64,000 nt of DNA from Propionibacterium australiense (GTDB lineage: Bacteria; Actinomycetota; Actinomycetes; Propionibacteriales; Propionibacteriaceae): contig NZ_RCIV01000001.1 of the NCBI RefSeq assembly GCF_003666605.1, forward strand, positions 186,001 through 250,000, given 5' to 3'. The position numbers and the translations under genes were made by a program. The notes under the pieces are model-generated. The model made no database searches. It saw only the letters and a list, made by a program, of their open reading frames with translations, and was not told the DNA's origin. This document shows positions 8,291 through 15,601 of the stretch, piece after piece; within the stretch, counting starts at the first letter, position 1, and every line of letters starts with the position of its first letter.

Positions 8291-9337
8291 GTGACAACGC
8301 CGCAGACCCCCTCTCACGAGCGCAGACCCTGGTACCGGCGGATCCGCATCGACTGGTTCGTGACCGCCATCGTCGTCTCGGTCATCGTCGCCACCCTGCT
8401 GCCGGCGACCGGCGAGGCCAATCACGTGCTCGACTGGGGCGTCAAGGTCCTCATCTTCATCCTGTTCTACCTGTACGGGGTGCGGCTGGCCCCGCGCGAG
8501 GCGCTGGCCGGCCTGACCCACTGGCGCCTGCACGTGACGATCCTGGTCTTCACCTACGTCCTTTTCCCGCTCCTCGCGCTGGGGCTGCGCCCGCTGTCGG
8601 GGCACTACCTGAGCCCCGAGCTCTACCTGGGTGTGCTGTGGCTGTCGATCCTGCCGTCCACGGTGCAGAGCTCCATCAACTTCACCTCGATCGCCGGGGG
8701 CAACGTGGCCGGGGCGATCGTCTCGGCCTCACTGTCGAACCTGCTGGGGGTCTTCTTCACCCCCCTGCTGGCCATGGTCGTCATGAGCACCGGCGGCCTG
8801 GTCATCGAGCCCAGCTCCATCCTCGACCTGGTCGTGCAGCTGCTGCTGCCGTTCGTCCTTGGTCAGCTCACCAGACGCTGGACGGCCGGCTTCGTCACGT
8901 CCCATCCTCGGCTGAAGCTCGTCGACCAGTTCAGCATCGTCTGCGTCGTCTACAGCGCCTTCAGCGACGGCATCAACGAGGGCGTGTGGCACACGGTCGG
9001 CCTGTTCGACATCGTCCGGCTCCTGCCGGTGCTGTTCGTCGTGCTGGCGCTCATGCTGGTCCTCACCTGGTGGCTGCCCGGCCGGCTCGGCTTCGGACGC
9101 CGCGACCAGATCGCCATCCAGTTCTGCGGCACGAAGAAGTCACTGGCCACCGGAGCCCCGATGGCCTCGGTGCTGTTCAGCGCAGCCCAGGTGCCGCTGC
9201 TCGTCCTGCCGCTGATGATCTTCCACATGGCGCAGCTGATCGCCTGCGGCGTCATCGCAGGACGCTACCGCACCAAGCCCCGGGCCTGGCACGAGCGGGG
9301 CGGGCGGCTGAGCGTCGCCGAGGAATCCCCGGCCTGA
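8291..9337 (+). CDS. SBF-like (bile acid:sodium symporter family) transporter
   Basis: A 348-residue membrane protein with about ten hydrophobic segments, of the SBF-like family related to bile-acid:Na+ symporters (YfeH/Rch1-like). Recognisable stretches are LSILPSTVQSSINFTSIAGG and NVAGAIVSASLSNLLGVFFT in the first half and FCGTKKSLATGAPMASVLF in the second, the two crossover regions of the fold. GTG start at 8291 follows TAGACT (8279-8284) by 6 nt, so the mRNA is probably leaderless. Substrate is unknown; it sits alone. Confidence 0.85.
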   Translation: MTTPQTPSHERRPWYRRIRIDWFVTAIVVSVIVATLLPATGEANHVLDWGVKVLIFILFYLYGVRLAPREALAGLTHWRLHVTILVFTYVLFPLLALGLRPLSGHYLSPELYLGVLWLSILPSTVQSSINFTSIAGGNVAGAIVSASLSNLLGVFFTPLLAMVVMSTGGLVIEPSSILDLVVQLLLPFVLGQLTRRWTAGFVTSHPRLKLVDQFSIVCVVYSAFSDGINEGVWHTVGLFDIVRLLPVLFVVLALMLVLTWWLPGRLGFGRRDQIAIQFCGTKKSLATGAPMASVLFSAAQVPLLVLPLMIFHMAQLIACGVIAGRYRTKPRAWHERGGRLSVAEESPA

Positions 9338-9389
9338 ACCGGAAGCGCGCTCGTCCGGCTGCGCCCATCCGGCCGGTTCTGCTGGTGAT

Positions 9390-9606
9390 CCTGCGGTTCT
9401 CGTGGTGGGCGCGTAAAGCGCAGGGCGAGCACTCGTCGGCTGGCCCTGCGGTTTTCGTGCAAAGACACACAAGAAATGCAGGACGAGCCCGAAACGCAGG
9501 AGCAGATAGCGCAGGGCCAAGAGGCCGGGTCAGCGTAGCCGATGGGCGAACCTGCGGTTTTTGTGCAAAGACACGCAAGTACCGCAGGACGAACCCGAAG
9601 CGCAGG
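9390..9606. repeat. Dispersed intergenic hairpin repeats
   Basis: Three copies of a hairpin unit open CCTGCGGTT and close GCAGG: 9390-9424, 9445-9482 and 9551-9588. The last two extend to 56-bp direct repeats (9445-9500 and 9551-9606) that are about 88% identical and share GTGCAAAGACAC. Each can fold on CCTGC(GG)/(CC)GCAGG. They lie downstream of the transporter and upstream of the end of the minus-strand ABC gene. No protein-coding frame is convincing in 9338-9679. Confidence 0.6.
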
Positions 9607-9620
9607 CTGAGCTCTCGTCA

Positions 9621-9672
9621 GAGACGCAGACAGCGGAGGCGACGGAGAGACGCAGACGGCGGAGGCGACGGA
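9621..9672. repeat. 26-bp tandem duplication
   Basis: Two adjacent 26-bp units (9621-9646 and 9647-9672), each opening GAGACGCAGAC and closing GGAGGCGACGGA, differ at one base. They abut the stop codon of the minus-strand ABC ATPase. Confidence 0.85.
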
Positions 9673-9679
9673 GGTGGCC

Positions 9680-10465
9680 TCAGGCTGCCTTGGCGGTCCA
9701 GCGCCCGTCGGCGGCCTGCTCGACGTGCAGCGGCATGCCGTAGACGGCTGACATGTTCTCGTCCGTGAGCACCTCGCCGGCCGGACCGGAGGCCGCGACC
9801 CTGCCGTCGGACAGCAGCAGGGCGTGGGTGATGCCGGCGGGGATCTCCTCGACGTGGTGGGTGACGAGGACCGTCGTCGGCGCGTAGGGGCTCGCGCACA
9901 GCTGGTTGAGCGTGGACACCAGCCGCTCGCGGCCACCGAGGTCGAGGCCGGCACCCGGCTCGTCGAGCAGCAGCAGCTCCGGGTCGGTCATCATGGCCCG
10001 GGCGATCTCGACGCGTTTGCGTTCGCCCTCGCTGAGGGTGCCGTAGGTGCGTTCGGCCAAGTGCGCCACGCCGAAGTAGTCCATGAGCCGCCCGGCGCGG
10101 TCGAAGTCCATCTCGTCGTAGTGCTCGTGCCAGCGCCCGTTGATGGCGTAGCTGGCCGAGACGACGACGTCGCGCACCTTCTCGCGGTAGGGGATCCGGT
10201 GGGCGATCGAGGCGCTCGTCAGGCCGATGCGGGGCCGCAGCTCGAAGACGTTGACCGCGCCGAGCACCTCGCCGAGGATCCCCACGACCCCCTTGGTCGG
10301 GTAGAGCTGGGTCGCCAGGATCGACAGCAGCGTGGTCTTGCCCGCCCCGTTCGGGCCGACCATGACCCAGCGCTGGCCCTCGTCGATGCTCAGGTTCACG
10401 TCGTCGAGCAGCAGCTTCTCACCACGCCGGACACTGACCCCTGCAAGCTCTGCCACCGAAACCAT
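9680..10465 (-). CDS. Stand-alone ABC transporter ATP-binding protein
   Basis: A 261-residue ABC ATPase. Walker A is GPNGAGKTT, the signature LSEGERKRVEIARAMM, Walker B LLLLDEPGAGLD and the H-loop VTHHVEEIP. The LSEGE signature and GVAHLAERTYGTLSEGERKR arrangement resemble lone YlmA/ModF-like ATPases that have no adjacent permease. ATG at 10465 was chosen because TATGGT lies 6 nt upstream; a longer start at 10480 would lie before or inside that promoter. Partner and substrate are unknown. Confidence 0.82.
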   Translation of the reverse strand: MVSVAELAGVSVRRGEKLLLDDVNLSIDEGQRWVMVGPNGAGKTTLLSILATQLYPTKGVVGILGEVLGAVNVFELRPRIGLTSASIAHRIPYREKVRDVVVSASYAINGRWHEHYDEMDFDRAGRLMDYFGVAHLAERTYGTLSEGERKRVEIARAMMTDPELLLLDEPGAGLDLGGRERLVSTLNQLCASPYAPTTVLVTHHVEEIPAGITHALLLSDGRVAASGPAGEVLTDENMSAVYGMPLHVEQAADGRWTAKAA

Positions 10466-10582
10466 GGTTAGACCATACAATCTGGCCCGGCGCAGCGCCG
10501 GGCTAATCGGCCGAGGATTCCCGCCGTTCGCCTGCGACGCAACCGCTTAGCCGGAGCCGGGACCACCGTTAGCCTTGTCGCC

Positions 10583-11335
10583 GTGCCTGACCCCGTCATC
10601 GAGTGCCTGCGGCTGGTGAGCCTGCTCAACACCATGGGTGTCGGCGCTCTCGATGCGCCCCTCGCCGAGCATGCGCTGCGCACGGGCGAGGCCGGCGAGA
10701 CCGACCGCCCCCATCATGTCGCCGATCCCGAGTCAGTCCTGGGCCTGGATGCCGGCGGCGCCGTCCCCGTCCGCCTCGCCCTGGCCCGGATCGCCGACCG
10801 GATGCGCGGCGCACTGTGGATGCTCGTGCTGGCCCGCCCGGGGAATCTCGGCGGGTTGCGCGGCCCGGCCGCGGTGAACGAGCAGGCCCTGGCGTGCGGT
10901 GCCGCGGTCGTCAACCATGACGGCGGGGTGACCTGGTTCCCCCACCCGATCGGACCGGCCATGCAGTGGCAGCTGGCCCGCGCCGAGCGCCCGCTACCCC
11001 CGCCCACCCCGGGCGAGGCGGCGACGGCACTCAACGAGCAGATCCTCGAGTCGGCCCGCGAACTGGCCGCGCTCGACGCGACGGCCGGCCAACGGCCCGC
11101 GGACGCCGCCTCGGTCGTCCTCGGACGGGCCTACCCGGCCCGCAACCAGCAACTGCTCGACAAGGCGATGCTCTGGCGCGAGGCCTGCGCGGCCGGCTTG
11201 GACGCCGGCGACGCGCTGCTGCACTCGCACGCCCAGCTGACCCGTTCCACGCACCTGCGCCGCCTCGACGCCGTGTGCTGCGAGGCGATCAGCGCGGCCG
11301 CCAGCTGGCCCGACATGAGCCCGGCCCGCACCTGA
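10583..11335 (+). CDS. Conserved hypothetical protein
   Basis: A 250-residue soluble protein that I do not recognise. It is Ala/Leu-rich, has no signal peptide or membrane segment, and contains GPAAVNEQALACGAAVV and PHPIGPAMQWQLARAERP in the middle with helical sequence after. GTG start at 10583 has TAGCCT (10570-10575) 7 nt upstream, consistent with a leaderless transcript. It is transcribed divergently from the lone ABC ATPase. Confidence 0.7.
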   Translation: MPDPVIECLRLVSLLNTMGVGALDAPLAEHALRTGEAGETDRPHHVADPESVLGLDAGGAVPVRLALARIADRMRGALWMLVLARPGNLGGLRGPAAVNEQALACGAAVVNHDGGVTWFPHPIGPAMQWQLARAERPLPPPTPGEAATALNEQILESARELAALDATAGQRPADAASVVLGRAYPARNQQLLDKAMLWREACAAGLDAGDALLHSHAQLTRSTHLRRLDAVCCEAISAAASWPDMSPART

Positions 11336-11385
11336 AACGACCGTCCTGCCCTGCCGCCGGTGTTCGCCCTCTCGGGCCAGGACAT

Positions 11386-11410
11386 GATGGGGCGGGAGGC
11401 CCGCCCCATC
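11386..11410. terminator. Bidirectional hairpin between convergent genes
   Basis: A perfect 11-bp stem GATGGGGCGGG/CCCGCCCCATC with a 3-nt loop lies between the hypothetical gene ending at 11335 and inhA ending at 11444 on the other strand. No T-run follows, as is usual for actinobacterial terminators. Confidence 0.65.
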
Positions 11411-11443
11411 GGGCCGGACCTCCCGCCGCAATGTTCCCGGGGC

Positions 11444-12217
11444 TCAGGCGCCGGTCGAGAACAGGCCGCCGTCGACGTGGATGACCTCACCGGTGGTCGC
11501 GGCGAACAGGTCGCTGAACAGGGCGCAGATCACGGTGCCCACCGGGGTGGCGTCCTTGGCGTCCCAGCCGAGCGGGGCGCGCTCGTCCCAGACGTCGTTG
11601 AGCGAGGCCGAACCGGGGATGGCCTTCTTCGCCAGCGAGTCGATCGGGCCGGCCGAGACCAGGTTGGCGCGGATGCCGTCCGGCCCGAGGTAGCGGGCCA
11701 GGTAGCGGTTCGCTGACTCCAGGCCGGCCTTGGCGACACCCATCCAGTCGTAGGACGGCCAGCTGATCGTGGCGTCGAAGGTGAGACCGACGACCGAGGA
11801 GCCCGGCCCCATCATGTCCTTGAGGGCCACGGCGAGAGCGGGGTACGAGTAGGTCGAGGTGTGCAGGGCGGTGGCCACGTCGTCCCAGTCGGTGGACAGG
11901 AAGTTCCCGCCCAGGGCGGTCTTCGGGTTGGCGAAGGCGATGGAGTGCAGCACGCCGTCGACGTGGTCGAAGCCGTTCTCGGCCAGCGCGCCGGGCAGGG
12001 CGGCAAGGCTCTCGGCGCTGGTGGCGTCCAGCTCGATGACCGGCGGGGCCGGGTCGAGCTTGGCGCAGACGCGCCTGCACAGGCTGAGTGCCCGGCCGAA
12101 GCCGGTGACGATGATGTCGGCGCCCTCGCGCTGGGCGACCTCGGCCGCCTTGTAGGCGATGGAGGTGTCCATCGTGATGCCCGTGACGAGGATCTTCTTG
12201 CCCTCGAGAATGCCCAT
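11444..12217 (-). CDS. inhA: Enoyl-[acyl-carrier-protein] reductase (NADH), InhA/FabI
   Basis: A 257-residue NADH-dependent enoyl-ACP reductase for the last step of the fatty-acid elongation cycle. It starts MGILEGKKILVTGITMDTSI, the FabI/InhA cofactor motif, and has HSIAFANPKTALGG and SYDWMGVAKAGLESANRYLA, with the catalytic Tyr-x6-Lys arrangement. The C-terminal GTVICALFSDLFAATTGEVI segment is typical. ATG at 12217 has AAAGGATCAGG upstream. It follows fabG by 29 nt, as in the mycobacterial mabA-inhA operon. Confidence 0.93.
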   Translation of the reverse strand: MGILEGKKILVTGITMDTSIAYKAAEVAQREGADIIVTGFGRALSLCRRVCAKLDPAPPVIELDATSAESLAALPGALAENGFDHVDGVLHSIAFANPKTALGGNFLSTDWDDVATALHTSTYSYPALAVALKDMMGPGSSVVGLTFDATISWPSYDWMGVAKAGLESANRYLARYLGPDGIRANLVSAGPIDSLAKKAIPGSASLNDVWDERAPLGWDAKDATPVGTVICALFSDLFAATTGEVIHVDGGLFSTGA

Positions 12218-12246
12218 GTGACCTGATCCTTTCGTTCCGGTTGAGA

Positions 12247-12966
12247 TTAACGCCCCATGCCGATGCCGCCGTCGACGGGCAGCACGACGCCAGTGATGTA
12301 GCCGGCCTCGTCGGAGCACAGGAACCGCACCGCGGCGGCGATGTCCCCGACCTCGGCCGCCCGGCGCAGCGGGATGCGTTTGAGGTAGTCGGCCTTGACG
12401 TCGTCGGACAGCTCGTCGGTCATGTCGGTGCGGACGAAGCCGGGTGCCACGACGTTGCAGGTGATGTTGCGGCTGCCGAGCTCACCGGCGACCGAGCGGG
12501 CCATGCCGATGAGGCCGGCCTTGCTGGCCGCATAGTTCACCTGCCCCGGCGTGCCGACGTAGGCGGACACGGAACTGATGAGCACGATGCGACCGAAACG
12601 TGCGCGCGTCATGGGACGCACGGCACGGCGCACGGTGCGGAAGGTGCCGGACAGGTTGGTGCCGATGACTTCCTGCCAGGCATCGTCCTTCATCATGGCC
12701 AAGAGGCCGTCGCGGGTGATGCCGGCGTTGGCGACGAGGACCTCGACCGGGCCGAGTTCGGCCTCGATCTGCTGGTAGGCGGCATCGACCTGGGCCTGGT
12801 CGTTGATGTCGCAGGCGATGCCCAGCACGCCCTCGGGGGCCGTGCCGGTGCGGCTCGTCCCCGCGACGCGGTAGCCCGCCTCGACGAGATGGGAGGCAAT
12901 GGCTGCGCCAATGCCGCGGCTGGTTCCGGTGACGAGGGCTACGCGCCCGTTCTGCTCAGTGCTCAC
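12247..12966 (-). CDS. fabG: 3-oxoacyl-[acyl-carrier-protein] reductase FabG
   Basis: A 239-residue NADPH-dependent beta-ketoacyl-ACP reductase. It has the glycine motif TGTSRGIGAA, NAG in VANAGITRDGLL, catalytic Ser in ISSVSAYVG and YAASKAG (Tyr-x3-Lys), with PGFVRTDMT after. GTG at 12966 is preceded by TAGCGT (12978-12973 on the minus strand) with 6 nt between, so the transcript is probably leaderless. It heads the fabG-inhA operon. Confidence 0.93.
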   Translation of the reverse strand: MSTEQNGRVALVTGTSRGIGAAIASHLVEAGYRVAGTSRTGTAPEGVLGIACDINDQAQVDAAYQQIEAELGPVEVLVANAGITRDGLLAMMKDDAWQEVIGTNLSGTFRTVRRAVRPMTRARFGRIVLISSVSAYVGTPGQVNYAASKAGLIGMARSVAGELGSRNITCNVVAPGFVRTDMTDELSDDVKADYLKRIPLRRAAEVGDIAAAVRFLCSDEAGYITGVVLPVDGGIGMGR

Positions 12967-13030
12967 CAGGCCACGCTACCGGTTCGCGCCCCCGCGCGTG
13001 GCGATGGACACAGTACGGCAGGATGAAGCC

Positions 13031-13777
13031 ATGGATCTCGGACTGGACAACAGAGTGTTCATCATCACGGCGGCGAGCAGCGGCCTGGGCCTGGCCAGCG
13101 CCCGGGCGCTGGCCGCCGAGGGGGCTCGCACGGTGCTCGTGGCGCGACGTCAGGAGGCCCTCGACGAGGCGGTCGCCGAACTCGGCGCCGATGCGGCCAC
13201 GTCCCTGGCAGCGGACCTGTCCCTGCCCGGCACGGCCCAGCAGGCCGTCGACCTGGCGCTGGCCACCTGGGGCCGACTCGATGGCGCGATGGTCTCGGTG
13301 GGCGGCCCGCCGAAGGGCACCGTCACCGGCACCACCGACGAGCAGTGGCTCGGCGCCTTCGACTCGGTCTTCCTGGCGGCCGTCCGCACCGCGCGCGCCG
13401 TGCTGGGCGCGAACCAGGCCGCCCGCCTCGGCTTCGTCCTGTCGATCTCGGCGAAGATGCCCCTGGCCGACATGGCCCCGAGCAATGGCCTGCGCCCCGG
13501 CCTGGCGATGCTCGTCAAGCAGCTGGGCGACGAGATCGCCCGGGACGGCGGTCGCACCTTCGGTCTGCTGCCCGGCAACATCGCGACGCAGCGCATGGTC
13601 GACCTGCTCGGCCACGAGCCGACCGCCGAGGACGCCCGCCGCGCCGGCATCCCGATGGAGCGGCTGGGCACGCCCGAGGAGTTCGGCGCCGTGGCGGCCT
13701 TCATGCTCTCGGACGCGGCGAGCTATCTGACCGGATGCCTCCTGCCCGTCGACGGCGGGATGCTCCGCGGTCTGTGA
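13031..13777 (+). CDS. SDR-family protein lacking the canonical YxxxK
   Basis: A 248-residue Rossmann-fold protein of the short-chain dehydrogenase/reductase superfamily. It has TAASSGLGLASARALA in place of the TGxxxGxG motif and SVGGPP in place of NNAG. Where Tyr-x3-Lys is expected it reads APSNGLRPGLAMLVKQ: the Lys may remain but the Tyr is gone. This matches an SDR subgroup (BKR-like) known to deviate from the tetrad, so loss looks lineage-wide rather than recent. It is divergent from fabG and overlaps the next gene by 3 nt. Confidence 0.85.
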   Translation: MDLGLDNRVFIITAASSGLGLASARALAAEGARTVLVARRQEALDEAVAELGADAATSLAADLSLPGTAQQAVDLALATWGRLDGAMVSVGGPPKGTVTGTTDEQWLGAFDSVFLAAVRTARAVLGANQAARLGFVLSISAKMPLADMAPSNGLRPGLAMLVKQLGDEIARDGGRTFGLLPGNIATQRMVDLLGHEPTAEDARRAGIPMERLGTPEEFGAVAAFMLSDAASYLTGCLLPVDGGMLRGL

Positions 13778-14646
13778 GCGGGCAGGACAACGTCCCGGTC
13801 GCGCAGCGTCTGGAGGCCCTGAGACTGGCCAGTGCACTGCTGGCCTGCCCGGTGTGCGCCCGCCGGGGCACGCCGGATGTGCCGCTGGCCCTGTCCGGGC
13901 GGACGCTGCGCTGCACGGGCGGGCACGTCTTCGACGTCGCGCGGCAGGGGTACGTGAACCTGGCGGGTGCGGCCCAGCCCCGCAACGCGGACACCGCGCA
14001 GATGCTCGCGGCCCGTGACCGTTTCCTGGGCTCAGGCGTCCACGAGCCGTTGCGCGCCGCGATCGTCGAGGCCTGCGGGGCGACGCCGTCGAGTCTCGTC
14101 GAGGCCGGGGCCGGCACCGGCTGGTACCTGGCAGGCGCCGTAGCCGCCTTCCCGCGGGCGACGGCGCTGGCCCTGGACGTCTCGGTGCCGGCGCTGCGTC
14201 GGTCCGCCGCCCGTGGGCTGGCATCGGTCGTTGCCGACAGCTGGGTCGGTCTGCCACTGCGTTCCGGCAGCGTCGACGCATTGCTGTGCGTCTTCGCCCC
14301 GCGCAACGCGGGGGAGTTCGCCCGTGTCCTGTCCCCGGTCGGGCGGCTGGTGGTCGCCGCCCCGACGACTGCCCACCTGGCCGGCCTGCGGACGCGGCTG
14401 GGGCTGCTCGACGTCGCCGGCGACAAGGCCGAGCGACTCACCGGGCAGATGTGCGAGGCGGGTCTCGTGCCGGCCGGCCGGCGACTCGTCGAGTTCGACG
14501 CCCTGTGCACGCCGGAGCAGCTGAGGGATCTGGTGGCCATGGGCCCGAACGCCTTCCACGAGCACCCCGAGCCGGGCGGACCAGGTGTCATCACCGTGAG
14601 TGTTCTCGTGAGCGTCTTCACGCGAACGACCAGGACCAGCCCGTGA
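13774..14646 (+). CDS. rlmA: RlmA-family 23S rRNA (guanine-N1)-methyltransferase
   Basis: A 290-residue AdoMet-dependent methyltransferase. The N-terminal zinc site is visible: CPVCARRG and LRCTGGHVFDVARQGYVNL (Cys-Cys-Cys-His), followed by the Rossmann motif VEAGAGTGWYLA and SVDALLCVFAPRN. This architecture is that of RlmA(I/II), which methylates G745 or G748 of 23S rRNA; which one cannot be told. GTG at 13774 overlaps the SDR stop (GTGA). The last codons contain the first copy of a local duplication (14608-14666), so the C-terminus may be recently altered. Confidence 0.85.
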   Translation: MSGQDNVPVAQRLEALRLASALLACPVCARRGTPDVPLALSGRTLRCTGGHVFDVARQGYVNLAGAAQPRNADTAQMLAARDRFLGSGVHEPLRAAIVEACGATPSSLVEAGAGTGWYLAGAVAAFPRATALALDVSVPALRRSAARGLASVVADSWVGLPLRSGSVDALLCVFAPRNAGEFARVLSPVGRLVVAAPTTAHLAGLRTRLGLLDVAGDKAERLTGQMCEAGLVPAGRRLVEFDALCTPEQLRDLVAMGPNAFHEHPEPGGPGVITVSVLVSVFTRTTRTSP

Positions 14647-14666
14647 GCGTCTTCACGCGAACGACC
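14608..14666. repeat. Short direct duplication at the rlmA 3' end
   Basis: A 24-bp sequence opening GTGAGCGTCTTCACGCG and ending AACGACC occurs at 14608-14631 and again at 14643-14666, 35 bp apart. The first copy encodes the last residues VSVFTRTT of the methyltransferase and the second lies across and after its stop. Each copy contains CGTGA/TCACG around six bases, so a weak hairpin is possible. Confidence 0.8.
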
Positions 14667-14861
14667 CGACGAGCCGGTGGGCGTCGGCCGCGACCGGAGC
14701 GGGGAGCTCGCGACCGGCTTAACACTGGGACGATGCCCTCCGGCAAGGGACGATACTGTCCGCGATTGTCACGATCGTGTCGGTGAGGAGCACATATCCG
14801 TTTCGCGCATGGTCGTCGGCAGCCGGAGGCCCTACGATCCGGGTTGAGAACGGAGATCACC

Positions 14862-15542
14862 ATGACGACCCTGACCGTGGTCAGCGCCGGCATGCGCGCA
14901 CCGTCGACGACGCGGATGCTGGCCGATGAGCTGACCGAGGCGGTGTGCACACGGCTTCCCGAGCCGCTCACCGTGACGAGCATCGAGGTGCGCGACTACG
15001 CACAGGCCATCACCGATGCCCTGCTGGGTGGTTTCACGCACCCGAACCTGGCGGAGGTGATCGCCTCGGTCAAGGACGCCGACGCTCTCATCGTCGTCTC
15101 CCCCACCTTCCAGGGGTCCTACTCCGGGCTGTTCAAGTCGTTCATCGACCTGCTGCCGCCGACCGACCTGGTGCACAAGCCGGTGCTGCTGGGCGCCACC
15201 GGGAGCTCAGAGCGTCACTCGCTCGTCATCGAGCACGCCATGCGCCCGTTGTTCAGCTATCTGCGCACCATGACGACCCCGACCGGCGTCTACATGACGA
15301 CCAGTGCGCTGAGCCGGGGAAACGAGAACGTGCGCGCCCACATCGATCGTGCGGCCGACGAGCTCGCTGCCTTCGTCCGGCTCAACGCCACGACCCGCAA
15401 TCCCCTGCCGGCCGCCGTCACCGACGACCCGACCGCCATGGCCATCGAGATGGACCAGGCGCAGGCAGAGCTCCAGCTGAACCGCGACGAGCCGGTCGGC
15501 GGCGCCTTCGACGAGGTGGTGCGCACGCTCGGGTGGCCCTGA
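14862..15542 (+). CDS. NADPH-dependent FMN reductase-like flavoprotein
   Basis: A 226-residue flavodoxin-fold oxidoreductase of the NADPH-dependent FMN reductase family (CE1759-like in actinobacteria). It contains DALIVVSPTFQGSYSGLFK, the FMN-binding and dimer region, and HKPVLLGATGSSERHSLVIE. TACGAT (14832-14837) and a purine-rich GGAG site fit a start at ATG 14862 with a short leader. It probably supplies reduced flavin, but the physiological partner is not shown by the neighbourhood. Confidence 0.83.
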   Translation: MTTLTVVSAGMRAPSTTRMLADELTEAVCTRLPEPLTVTSIEVRDYAQAITDALLGGFTHPNLAEVIASVKDADALIVVSPTFQGSYSGLFKSFIDLLPPTDLVHKPVLLGATGSSERHSLVIEHAMRPLFSYLRTMTTPTGVYMTTSALSRGNENVRAHIDRAADELAAFVRLNATTRNPLPAAVTDDPTAMAIEMDQAQAELQLNRDEPVGGAFDEVVRTLGWP

Positions 15543-15601
15543 TCCCGGGCGGGTACACGACGGCTCGGCAGCGGATGGCCGCGATGGAACGCGACGGCCG
15601 C

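Noticed and set aside
8011-9768. A 585-codon plus-strand frame overlapping the SBF-like transporter
   Set aside because: It is the shifted-frame shadow of the transporter; the composition is Arg/Pro/Ala-rich junk.
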